From Lachnospiraceae bacterium (GTDB lineage: Bacteria; Bacillota_A; Clostridia; Lachnospirales; Lachnospiraceae): DNA of 64,000 nt. Positions 44,057 through 51,588 of this stretch are shown in pieces. The stretch spans positions 1 through 64,000 of the forward strand of contig QXWX01000011.1 in the NCBI GenBank assembly GCA_009911175.1, read 5' to 3'. Positions within the stretch are counted from its first letter, which is position 1. Every line of letters starts with the position of its first letter. A program made the translations under genes and the position numbers. The notes under the pieces were generated by a model. That model searched no databases, was not told where the DNA came from, and was given only the letters and a program-made list of their open reading frames with translations.

Positions 44057-44705
44057 CTTCCCGCTTCATCCTCGGCAGATTCCAGCGGTAATGCGCCGCC
44101 AAAAAACGGATCACCACCACCAGCGCGGAGGATACGACCATGGCCGGAATCTGTCCGAAGCCGCGGTAGATCCAGACACAGCTCAGGGCCCCTGCCACAG
44201 ACGCGCAGGCATAGATATGCTTTACAAAGATATAAGGCGGCATGCCCGCCATTATGTCGCGCAGAAGTCCGCCGCCAACTCCTGTCAGAGTCCCCAGAAA
44301 TGTCAGAAGGAATGTATTTTCCAGATAGCCCTGGCTGATCCCGGTGGTCACGCCCACCACGGTAAATATCCCAAGCCCTACAGAGTCCATCACCAGCATG
44401 GCCCTGTCATACAGTTCTCCCGGCTTTCCCTGGAGCACATTTCTCTTAAAGTAAAGCGCCAGAAATACCGCCAGGGCCGTAAAGACCGCGACCAGCACAT
44501 AGACCGGCCGGATCAGCGCCCCCGGCACATTTCCCAGGATCATATCCCGTGTCATTCCTCCGCCTACGGCCGTGACCACGCCCAGCACGCATACTCCGAA
44601 AATATCCATCCCGCAGTTGATCCCCACCATGGCTCCAGATGCCGCAAATGCAACGGTTCCGATCAGCTCCATGCAAAATACGATCAATGTCTGAATATCG
44701 TCCAC
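44052..44705 (-). CDS. TRIC/UPF0126-type membrane protein
   Basis: A 217-residue membrane protein with seven helices and the duplicated UPF0126 signature: VTAVGGGMTRDMILGNVPG in the first half and LTGVGGGLLRDIMAGMPPY in the second. The family (YadS/YicG, related to trimeric intracellular cation channels) is thought to conduct potassium or small solutes. The start is GTG 44705 with GGAGGTTTT upstream. It lies between the isomerase gene and the cysteine-motif remnant on the same strand. Confidence 0.88.
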   Translation of the reverse strand: MDDIQTLIVFCMELIGTVAFAASGAMVGINCGMDIFGVCVLGVVTAVGGGMTRDMILGNVPGALIRPVYVLVAVFTALAVFLALYFKRNVLQGKPGELYDRAMLVMDSVGLGIFTVVGVTTGISQGYLENTFLLTFLGTLTGVGGGLLRDIMAGMPPYIFVKHIYACASVAGALSCVWIYRGFGQIPAMVVSSALVVVIRFLAAHYRWNLPRMKREE

Positions 44706-44759
44706 CCAAAACCTCCATTTTCTGCTTTGCAGAATAGATTTGAAACTCTTTTACAGTCC

Positions 44760-45731
44760 CTACGCCCAGTACATTTCTCCCGGCTTGTCAAAGATGATGA
44801 TCTGCTTTAACGCATCCACTGTCTTGGTCAGCCCCTCGTTCTGGCTCATCAGCCCGTCCTCGTGTTCAATGCTGATCACATGGTCATAGCCCGTGAGACG
44901 CAGCTGTGAGATGATATTTTTCCAATATCCCAGATCATTTCCATAGCCGATGGAACGGAAGGTCCAGGAGCGCTTCTGCAGATCATGATAATTCCCGGTG
45001 TCCAAAACACCGTTAATCCGGCAGTTGTAGGGATTGATCTGAGTGTCCTTTGCATGGAAATGGAAGATTGCGTTCTCTTCTCCCAGCACCCGGATAACCT
45101 CCGCCGGATCCATCTGCTGCCAGATCAGGTGGCTGGGATCCAGGTTCGCCCCGATCTCCGGTCCCACCTCACGGCGGAGACGGAGCAGCGAGCTTGTGTT
45201 GTATACACAGAAGCCCGGATGCAATTCCAGCGCGATCTTGTCCACGCCGTGCTCCTTCGCGAATGCCGCCTTTTGCTTCCAGTATGGGATCAGAACCTTC
45301 TCCCACTGCCACGCAAGGATCTCACCGAAATCATCCGGCCAGGAACAGGTGACCCAGTTGGGCATCTTCGATCCGTCGTCCGCCCCGGGGCAACCGGAAA
45401 AGGTATTCAGGATTGATACGCCCAGCTTTTCACAGAGCAGGATCGCGTCGGTCAGGTCATCGTCGAACTGCTTTGCCTTCTCCGGATCCGGATGAACCGG
45501 GTTGCCGTGGCAGCTCAGACCGCTGATCTCCAGATGATGCCGGGCCAGCACGTCCAGAAATTCTTTCCGTTTTTCGTCATCGCCAAGCAGCACCTTCGGG
45601 TTGCAGTGCTCCTTGCCCGGGAAACCTCCGCATCCGATCTCCATCATCTGTACGCCCAGGCCCTCCAGGTAAGCGCAGGCCTCCTCAAAGGTTTTATTTT
45701 TTAATACTGGATTAAATACGCCTAATTTCAT
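44760..45731 (-). CDS. Sugar phosphate isomerase/epimerase (xylose-isomerase-like TIM barrel)
   Basis: A 323-residue AP-endonuclease-2/xylose-isomerase-like barrel. Visible metal-ligand regions are KIALELHPGFCVYNT (Glu), NLDPSHLIWQQMDP (Asp, His), IFHFHAKDTQIN (His) and VISIEHEDGLMS (Glu). Such enzymes isomerise or epimerise sugars, inositols or keto-sugars. It is intact, unlike the related genes at 53338 and 56977. It lies upstream of the TRIC-type gene with 54 bases between, and no sugar dehydrogenase partner is adjacent. Confidence 0.87.
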   Translation of the reverse strand: MKLGVFNPVLKNKTFEEACAYLEGLGVQMMEIGCGGFPGKEHCNPKVLLGDDEKRKEFLDVLARHHLEISGLSCHGNPVHPDPEKAKQFDDDLTDAILLCEKLGVSILNTFSGCPGADDGSKMPNWVTCSWPDDFGEILAWQWEKVLIPYWKQKAAFAKEHGVDKIALELHPGFCVYNTSSLLRLRREVGPEIGANLDPSHLIWQQMDPAEVIRVLGEENAIFHFHAKDTQINPYNCRINGVLDTGNYHDLQKRSWTFRSIGYGNDLGYWKNIISQLRLTGYDHVISIEHEDGLMSQNEGLTKTVDALKQIIIFDKPGEMYWA

Positions 45732-45979
45732 TGCTTCACATTCCTTTCTCTACTGATTTTGAAGTCGGGGAAATCGTATCTGCTGATACTTTTACTGCAG
45801 ATCCCGATCTTCAGTCCTTCTGTTAGTATAGCAACTTTGGGTTGATGTTTCAATGGTATTTATTGATGCTGTGTACACCCGGTCAGGGCGCGTTACTGTT
45901 CACAGGGTGTCGCGCACTTGCTGCACGATTTGGCGAATTTTGGCGAAATATGGAAAGATTTGTTGAAAGATTTCGATTT

Positions 45980-46216
45980 TATTTTTCATATGCCCATGAT
46001 AGAATAGTCTTATGGGAACAGGTTGATAAAAGACGGAACGGCCGTCAATATACATCCAAACAGAAGCAGTTATATTTACCCCTTGATCACTCTTTAGGTA
46101 AGTGCTTGCTCAGAAAATTGGGTTCTTATTATTTTCCGCCACTACAAGTACAATCGCATTATGATACTTCTAAAGAGAGGGATAGCTGCCTGCTGAAGCA
46201 CTGCTGTCCCTCTTTT
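45980..46216 (+). other. Possible short leader or small RNA with terminator
   Basis: The gap 45732-46330 has no convincing gene. An extended -10 (TGATAGAAT) near 46000-46008 is followed by a GACGG-AACG-GCCGTC hairpin and, at 46174-46216, by a terminator-like stem (AGAGGGATAGC with GCTGTCCCTCTTTT). This could be a roughly 200-base regulatory RNA or an attenuated leader of the small gene at 46331. A 147-codon frame across it (45842-46285) has no ribosome site and looks spurious. Confidence 0.4.
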
Positions 46217-46330
46217 ACTCATATACATAGGAAGCAGTCCATGCTTTCTGCCTGTTTGCCTCGGAATTGGATACTGTCACTTTAATTCAGTCTCTTTTTA
46301 CTTTGCCTACAGCAGAAAGGAAGCGAACAA

Positions 46331-46678
46331 ATGCTTAAAAAAGACCAAATCGCACAGGAACTCATTTCCATCATTACAGAAGATAGCACCATTGAAGAAA
46401 TAAAAGAAACCCTGAAATTATGCATGGACAGCCTGAAAAGCACCACGCTGCACAATCTTCTTTCCGAAGACAGGGAATACCAGCTCTGCCAGCTGAATTA
46501 CCTTCAGGCATACAGGCGCTACCAAAAGACCGACTTTACAGAATCCCAGCGGGACCTTGTAGATACCGTCCTGGCCCGAAAAGATGAGCGGGACCTGGAA
46601 CATACTACCCTTGCGTATATGGCCGGACTTCTCGACAGCTACCGCATCTTAAAAAATTTCGGTCTGACAGCAGAGTGA
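46331..46678 (+). CDS. Small helical protein, DUF6809-like
   Basis: A 115-residue acidic, all-helical protein (MLKKDQIAQELISIITEDST, FTESQRDLVDTVLARKDERD, ending LDSYRILKNFGLTAE). AGAAAGGAAG lies 8-10 bases before ATG. Proteins of this length and pattern are scattered through Lachnospiraceae as unnamed small proteins, and I think it matches DUF6809, but this is from memory. It stands alone on the plus strand between two minus-strand units, behind a possible attenuated leader, and is followed by a hairpin at 46741. Confidence 0.7.
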   Translation: MLKKDQIAQELISIITEDSTIEEIKETLKLCMDSLKSTTLHNLLSEDREYQLCQLNYLQAYRRYQKTDFTESQRDLVDTVLARKDERDLEHTTLAYMAGLLDSYRILKNFGLTAE

Positions 46679-46740
46679 TCCTTACTCCGTTCCATTGCCG
46701 CAGCCTTTGTACATTTTTATTTCAACAGTCCATACACAAT

Positions 46741-46767
46741 ACAGGCAGGATCCAAGTCCTGCCTGTA
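46741..46767. terminator. Probable bidirectional terminator
   Basis: Perfect 10-bp stem ACAGGCAGGA with TCCTGCCTGT, 7-nt loop. It separates the small plus-strand gene from the convergent hypB; T runs are weak. Confidence 0.6.
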
Positions 46768-46798
46768 ACTCTTTCAAGGCGCCGTGAACAGCCGTCAG

Positions 46799-47467
46799 TC
46801 ATTTCTTCCATTCCTCCACCTGCCCCCGCAGCCAGTCCGCCCAGGCGTCCATCCCTTCTCCTGTCTTCGCGCAGATGGGGATCACCTTTGCTTCCGGATT
46901 TCGCATGTGTACATATTCCACACATTTCTCCATATCGAAATCAAAATAGGGCAGCACATCAATCTTGTTCACCAGCACCACATCGCACACCTGGAACATG
47001 AGCGGATATTTGAGGGGCTTGTCATGGCCCTCCGGGACGGAAAGGATCATGGCATTTTTTACGGCTCCGGTGTCAAATTCCGCCGGGCATACCAGGTTCC
47101 CCACATTTTCCAGGACGAGAAGATCCAGCCCGTCCACGCCGAATTCCTCAATCCCCTGTCCGGTCATCCCGGCATCCAGATGGCACATGCCCCCGGTATG
47201 GAGCTGGATGACTCTGGCGCCGTAATTCTCAATGGTCGCCGCATCCACATCGGAATCGATATCCGCCTCCATGACTCCGATCTGCATTTCACTTTTGAGC
47301 ATCTCAATGGTCCGGCTCAAGGTGGTCGTCTTCCCGGCCCCCGGGCTGGACATCAGGTTGAGCAGGAATACCCCCTTTTCCTTCAGTTTTTCCCGAAGCA
47401 GATCCGCCTGCCTGTCATTATCCGCAAAGATGCTTTGCTTGATCTCGATTACCCTGTATTTTTCCAT
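46799..47467 (-). CDS. hypB: HypB-type nickel-insertion GTPase
   Basis: A 222-residue GTPase of the HypB/UreG group: P-loop MSSPGAGKTTTL (about residue 42), DIDSDVDAATI, metal-linked HTGGMCHLDAGM, LLVLENVGNLVCPAEFD and the NKID guanine motif (VNKIDVLPYFDFD). It lacks the N-terminal histidine-rich or CxxCGC nickel-storage region of many HypB proteins. I use ATG 47467 (MEKYRVIEIKQS), since AGGAG lies upstream; the longer frame to 47539 is not supported. It is downstream of hypA copy 2 and the second flavoprotein in one operon. No hydrogenase genes are present here. Confidence 0.92.
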   Translation of the reverse strand: MEKYRVIEIKQSIFADNDRQADLLREKLKEKGVFLLNLMSSPGAGKTTTLSRTIEMLKSEMQIGVMEADIDSDVDAATIENYGARVIQLHTGGMCHLDAGMTGQGIEEFGVDGLDLLVLENVGNLVCPAEFDTGAVKNAMILSVPEGHDKPLKYPLMFQVCDVVLVNKIDVLPYFDFDMEKCVEYVHMRNPEAKVIPICAKTGEGMDAWADWLRGQVEEWKK

Positions 47468-47563
47468 TTTTTCTACTACTCCTATATGATAAATGATTTC
47501 GCTGTGTGGGATGTCCGCACAGATCAGGCCACGGCGCAAGTGTTCAAGATGTGACCTGTACCA

Positions 47564-47920
47564 TTATTCTTCGTCCCACACCTCAATGCTCCGGACCGTC
47601 ATGTCGATCCCGGATACGGGCTTTAATTTCCCCCCGCCGCATTCCGGGCATTTGAAACCGCTCTGCGCGGGCCTGAGATGAGCTCCGCAGTCCAGACAGT
47701 CGGCATAGCCCGGCACCGTGCTGATCTCCAGCAGGGCATCGGCATAATGGGTTCGGTCGGTGACCGCCTTCCAGCTTTCTTCCATAAAATGCGGAACCAC
47801 ACCGGAAAGCTCACCGATCTCCAGTACAACCCGGCGGACCCTGCAGGCAGCTGAGCCATCATTTTCCAATATCTGATCCATCATTTTCAGCATGGCATCG
47901 CAAAGTCCCAGTTCGTGCAT
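47564..47920 (-). CDS. hypA: HypA-type metallochaperone, copy 2
   Basis: A 118-residue HypA/HybF protein starting MHELGLCDAMLKMMDQILEN (nickel His2), with zinc-binding CLDC and CPEC pairs at about 74-95. It has GAAAGGAGG upstream. It lies between the second flavoprotein gene and hypB. It is only moderately similar to copy 1 at 40314, so the two probably diverged long ago or serve different partners. A degenerate piece of family A (GTTCAAGATGTGACCTGTA) lies just downstream at about 47543-47561. Confidence 0.92.
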   Translation of the reverse strand: MHELGLCDAMLKMMDQILENDGSAACRVRRVVLEIGELSGVVPHFMEESWKAVTDRTHYADALLEISTVPGYADCLDCGAHLRPAQSGFKCPECGGGKLKPVSGIDMTVRSIEVWDEE

Positions 47921-47954
47921 GCGGGCCCTCCTTTCCTGAAATCACATGATGTTC

Positions 47955-48056
47955 TGTTCACGGCCAATGAAATCTACCGTAAGTATTACGCCTGCCGCAG
48001 CCGCGAAGCGGCATCATTCCTCACGCGGCTATGTACATCATGTGATACTGTGCGGC
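47955..48056. repeat. Dispersed repeat, family D copy 2
   Basis: CACGGCCAATGAAATCTACC, GTAAGTATTACGCC, GCCGCAGCCGCGAAGCGGC and CTCACGCGGCTATG follow one another. GCCGC/GCGGC forms a tight hairpin. It fills the gap between flavoprotein copy 2 and hypA copy 2. Confidence 0.8.
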
Positions 48057-48059
48057 GGA

Positions 48060-50768
48060 TTATTTCCGCAGCTTCTTCCCGTTCTTCACCGCGATCTTGC
48101 CCACCTTCTTCACCACGTGTCCTGCCACCTTGAAAGGCATGGTCTCGAAGGTTCCGGCCTGGACAGGCTTCATGTCTGTCCGCAGCTCCAGCCGAATCGC
48201 GTCAAATTCGCACTTGGTCGTACATAATCCGCAGCCTACGCACAGGTATTCATCCACCTTGGTCGCCCCGCAGCCCAGGCACCTTGCGGTTTCTTTTTTC
48301 ACCTGCTCTTCCGTAAATGTGGTCCTGGTATCTCCGAAGGACTTGGCCTTTGCCGCGTTGTAGCCCGGAATCTGGCGCCTGTCCGCATCGAAACAGTCCA
48401 TGGGAACCAATGCCTGCCTCTTGTCCAGCGCATGATAGTTCCTGCGGTCCCGCCCCATGGTCAGAGTCTGTCCCGGCTGTACATACCGGTGAAGGGAGAT
48501 CGCCGCCTCTTTCCCGGCCGCAATGGCGTCAATGGCAAATTTCGGTCCGGAGTACACATCGCCGCCGGCAAAGATATCCGGCTCTCCGGTCTGATATGTC
48601 AGCGGATCCGCCTTCACAGTGCCGTTTTTGTTCAGCTCCACCCTGGTTCCGTCCAGAAGCGCTCCCCACTCGATGGACTGCCCAATGGACAGCAGCACAT
48701 GTTCACATTCCACCGTGATCGTGTCTTCTTCATCATACCGGGGAGCAAATCTGTGGTTTTCGTCGAATACTGAGGTACATTTCTTGAATACGATACCTGC
48801 CGCTTTTCCGTCTTTTACAAGGATCTCCTTTGGGCCCCATGAATGGCGCACGGTGATGCCTTCCTTTTCAGCCTCTTCCACTTCATCGGAAGCCGCCGGC
48901 ATTTCTTCGGGGGATTCCAGACAGTACATCTCCACATTTCCGGAACCGACACGGAGGGCTGTCCTTGCTACGTCCACCGCCACATTTCCGCCGCCCACGA
49001 CCACCGTCTTTCCGTACAGCTTCGTCTCGCTTCCCAGGTTCACTTCCTTGATAAACTGGATACCGGATACCACGCCCCGGGCATCCTCTCCGGGCACATA
49101 GACCTTCCGTCCGCCCTGAGCGCCGATGGCAAGGTAAAAGCCCTGGAATCCCTCTTCCCGGAGGCCGCTGATGGTGACGTCCTTCCCGACCTCCACGCCG
49201 CACCGAAATTCCACGCCCATTTCCTTCAGGATCTCGATCTCCGCTTCCACCACGTCCTTTTCCAGGCGGAAAGAAGGAATGCCGTTCATCAGCATACCGC
49301 CGGGACGCTTAGCCTTGTCAAATACCACCGGAGAATAGCCTTTTTCCGCCAGATAAAAGGCGCAGCTTAATCCTGCCGGGCCTGCCCCGATGACCGCGAT
49401 CTTCTGGGAATAGGGCTTTCCGATCTGGTTCACCATAGGCGGGATATAGCGTGTCTCCGCCTTCAGGTCATGATCCGCGATGAACCGCTTCACCTCATCA
49501 ATGGCTACCGCCTCGTCCACATTTCCTCTCGTGCACTCGTCCTCACAGCGGTGATTGCAGATCCGTCCGCAGACTGCCGGGAACGGATTTTCCTTCTTGA
49601 TGAGCGCCAGCGCGTCCCGATATCTTCCCTCTGCCGCCAGCCGCAGATATCCCTGCACCGCGATATGCGCCGGACAGGCGGTCTTGCAGGGCGCGGTTCC
49701 GGTCTGGACCACGTCCTCCCGGTTCTCACGGTAATCCGGGTTCCAGTCCTTTTTCGTCCATACACTGTCCCGCATCTTCCGGTACTCCGGCGGAACAATG
49801 GGCTTGGTGGTACACAGCTTCTGGCCCAGCTTCAGCGCGTTGCCCGGACAATTTTCCACGCACTGGCCGCAGGCTACGCATTTCGCCTCGTCAATCTTTG
49901 CCACGTAGTTGGAACGGATCATGTCCCTTGCGCCGTACATCAGGCCGATCCGCAGCCCAAAGCAGGAGCAGGCGCAGCAGTTGCAGATGGCCGCGCTCTC
50001 CCCGGCCTCCTCGATATTCGGCATATCATGCATCAGCCCGTTGTCCTCCGCCCGTTTCAGGATCTCATACACCTCATCCCGGGAGATTTCCCGCGCCCGT
50101 CCGGTCCGGATATAGTGCTCCGCGCCCTTTCCCATCTGGATGCACATGTCCTCCTCCAGATGCCCGCAGCCGTCGTTCAGGGTGCGCCTGGATGCCCGGC
50201 AGGAGCACGGGGATACGGAAAATTTTTCGTATTTGTTGATGTAATAGCTCAGCTTGTCATAATCGTGTGCCTTGGGAATATCCTGGATCGCGCTTTCCAC
50301 AGGGACGACCCGCATCAGCCCATAGCCGTTTGGCATCATGGGAGACATGTCGGCCATTCGGATCCGGGTATATTCCTCGAATGCCCTCCCCACCTCCGGG
50401 TGGGTCTTTAAAAGCTCCTGGTTGTTGACCAGCATTTCCATAATGCCGGGCGCGAAGATCTGCATAAAATACTGATCCTGCTTTGTCTCCGGGTTGGTCG
50501 TCAAACGGAACACCCCGATCCATGCCAGGTGGTCCGCCAGCTCTTTGACCCTCTTTTCCGGCATGCCCGTCTTTTTCACCAGGTAATCCAGGGAACGCTC
50601 CTTGCGCAGACCGGCGGCGATCGCCACGTCCGCTTCCTCATCCGTCAGGATGGAGGCCAGCGCGTAATACTCCGGCGCGTTCTCGTCGATCTTATTGACC
50701 ACGCCGGTCAGGCCGCCGACTACCTTACATAATTTCACGATCTTCGGTCTTAACTTTTGTTTCGCCAT
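48060..50768 (-). CDS. Large multi-domain iron-sulfur flavoprotein (GltD-like), copy 2
   Basis: A 902-residue paralogue of the protein at 40792-43725 with the same domain order: N-terminal winged-helix-like region, CSCRASRRTLNDGCG and CNCCACSC (about 190-275), ferredoxin CVACGQCVENCP (about 296), GltD-type CKTACPAHIAVQGY and CGRICNHRCEDEC (about 359-400), FAD motif VIGAGPAGLSCAFYLA (about 459), NAD(P) motif VVVGGGNVAVDVARTA (about 593), ferredoxin CVGCGLCTTKCEFDAIRL (about 842). It lacks the lysine-rich tail of copy 1. It heads an operon with hypA copy 2 and hypB and has a clear promoter at 50845-50873. Probably an NAD(P)H-linked electron-transfer protein of unknown partner. Confidence 0.85.
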   Translation of the reverse strand: MAKQKLRPKIVKLCKVVGGLTGVVNKIDENAPEYYALASILTDEEADVAIAAGLRKERSLDYLVKKTGMPEKRVKELADHLAWIGVFRLTTNPETKQDQYFMQIFAPGIMEMLVNNQELLKTHPEVGRAFEEYTRIRMADMSPMMPNGYGLMRVVPVESAIQDIPKAHDYDKLSYYINKYEKFSVSPCSCRASRRTLNDGCGHLEEDMCIQMGKGAEHYIRTGRAREISRDEVYEILKRAEDNGLMHDMPNIEEAGESAAICNCCACSCFGLRIGLMYGARDMIRSNYVAKIDEAKCVACGQCVENCPGNALKLGQKLCTTKPIVPPEYRKMRDSVWTKKDWNPDYRENREDVVQTGTAPCKTACPAHIAVQGYLRLAAEGRYRDALALIKKENPFPAVCGRICNHRCEDECTRGNVDEAVAIDEVKRFIADHDLKAETRYIPPMVNQIGKPYSQKIAVIGAGPAGLSCAFYLAEKGYSPVVFDKAKRPGGMLMNGIPSFRLEKDVVEAEIEILKEMGVEFRCGVEVGKDVTISGLREEGFQGFYLAIGAQGGRKVYVPGEDARGVVSGIQFIKEVNLGSETKLYGKTVVVGGGNVAVDVARTALRVGSGNVEMYCLESPEEMPAASDEVEEAEKEGITVRHSWGPKEILVKDGKAAGIVFKKCTSVFDENHRFAPRYDEEDTITVECEHVLLSIGQSIEWGALLDGTRVELNKNGTVKADPLTYQTGEPDIFAGGDVYSGPKFAIDAIAAGKEAAISLHRYVQPGQTLTMGRDRRNYHALDKRQALVPMDCFDADRRQIPGYNAAKAKSFGDTRTTFTEEQVKKETARCLGCGATKVDEYLCVGCGLCTTKCEFDAIRLELRTDMKPVQAGTFETMPFKVAGHVVKKVGKIAVKNGKKLRK

Positions 50769-50844
50769 ATGCCCTTCCTCTCTGCTCCGACCAGGACGGC
50801 CGGATGCTGTAACGCTATTGTTTACGATTGAATCTCTTGTGTTG

Positions 50845-50873
50845 ATTATAGCACAGAGTCAGGGGAAGGTAAA
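50845..50873 (-). promoter_or_regulatory. Sigma-A promoter of the flavoprotein/hypA/hypB operon
   Basis: Minus strand TTTACC (50873-50868), 17-base spacer, TATAAT (50850-50845), about 75 bases upstream of ATG 50768. Confidence 0.7.
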
Positions 50874-50962
50874 CTGGAAAAAATGTGTTTCTCTTTTTTG
50901 GTCTGACCAGAGCGAAAGATATTCCTAAAAATACAGACTATGGTATCATGGGATAAGGAGTT

Positions 50963-51005
50963 GTAAGTAGGCAATTCATTTGCCGCGCAAATTGGTTACA
51001 TATAT
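50963..51005. repeat. Repeat family E copy 1, with palindrome
   Basis: GTAAGTAGGCAATTCATTTG and CCGCGCAAATTGGTTACATAT match, in the same orientation relative to the downstream gene, the copy at 57942-57982. ATTTGC-CGC-GCAAAT is palindromic. Reading frames through both copies give KLVTY, which had extended both downstream genes artificially. Confidence 0.8.
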
Positions 51006-51021
51006 GAAAAAGGAAGAGCAT

Positions 51022-51531
51022 ATGGAGCATACTAAAATAACATGCATGGCTAAGCGGAGGGCAGAGGGTTTACTTTGGACGGATACAAGGGAGAATATGA
51101 AACGGCAGGTCTATACCAGAGGGCTTTGCCAGAATTTTAACTGGACACGGCCCGATGAAGCAGAAAAAAGAGCCGCTATTTTGCAGGATCTGTTTGCATC
51201 CTGTGGCAGCAATGTGTGGATCAAGCCTCCGCTCACACTTGCCATGGGCAATACGGTTTCCATTGGGAAGGACACTTATATTAATTCGAATCTTACGTTG
51301 GTTGACGATCATGAGATGCTGATCGGCAATGGGGTACTGATCGCACCGAATGTAACGATCAGCGCGACCAATCACCCCTTGCATTATCTGGCACGCGCGC
51401 ATGGAGAAATGTATTGCAAAAAGGTGGTCATGGAAGATTTTGTCTGGATCGGAAGCAATGTTGTGATCAGCGCCGGAAGCTGCCGGCGGGTGGTCCAAAT
51501 ACTAATTGTCCGCCAGAAGAATCTGTGTTAA
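51022..51531 (+). pseudogene. Maltose/galactoside O-acetyltransferase, C-terminus disrupted
   Basis: A hexapeptide-repeat acetyltransferase of the Maa/LacA type (MAKRRAEGLLWTDTRENMKR, then LTLAMGNTVSIGKDTYINSN, APNVTISATNHPLHYLARAH with the catalytic histidine, and DFVWIGSNVVISAGS). After GSNVVISAGS the frame leaves the family pattern (CRRVVQILIVRQKNLC) and stops. The usual last coil (VTIGENSVIGAGSVVTKDIP-type) and terminal helix are missing. A small deletion from within one hexapeptide turn to beyond the last explains this. Start ATG 51022 has AAGGAAG upstream; the frame to 50980 runs into a repeat. Probably inactive or unstable, as the trimer-forming end is lost. Confidence 0.7.
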
Positions 51532-51588
51532 AATAGGGCTACTACACTCGAACGAATAGGAATACATGATTCATATGGAGAATATGTG

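Noticed and set aside
45842..46285. A 147-codon frame before the small helical protein
   Set aside because: It runs through a promoter-like region and a terminator hairpin, with no ribosome site or recognisable motif.
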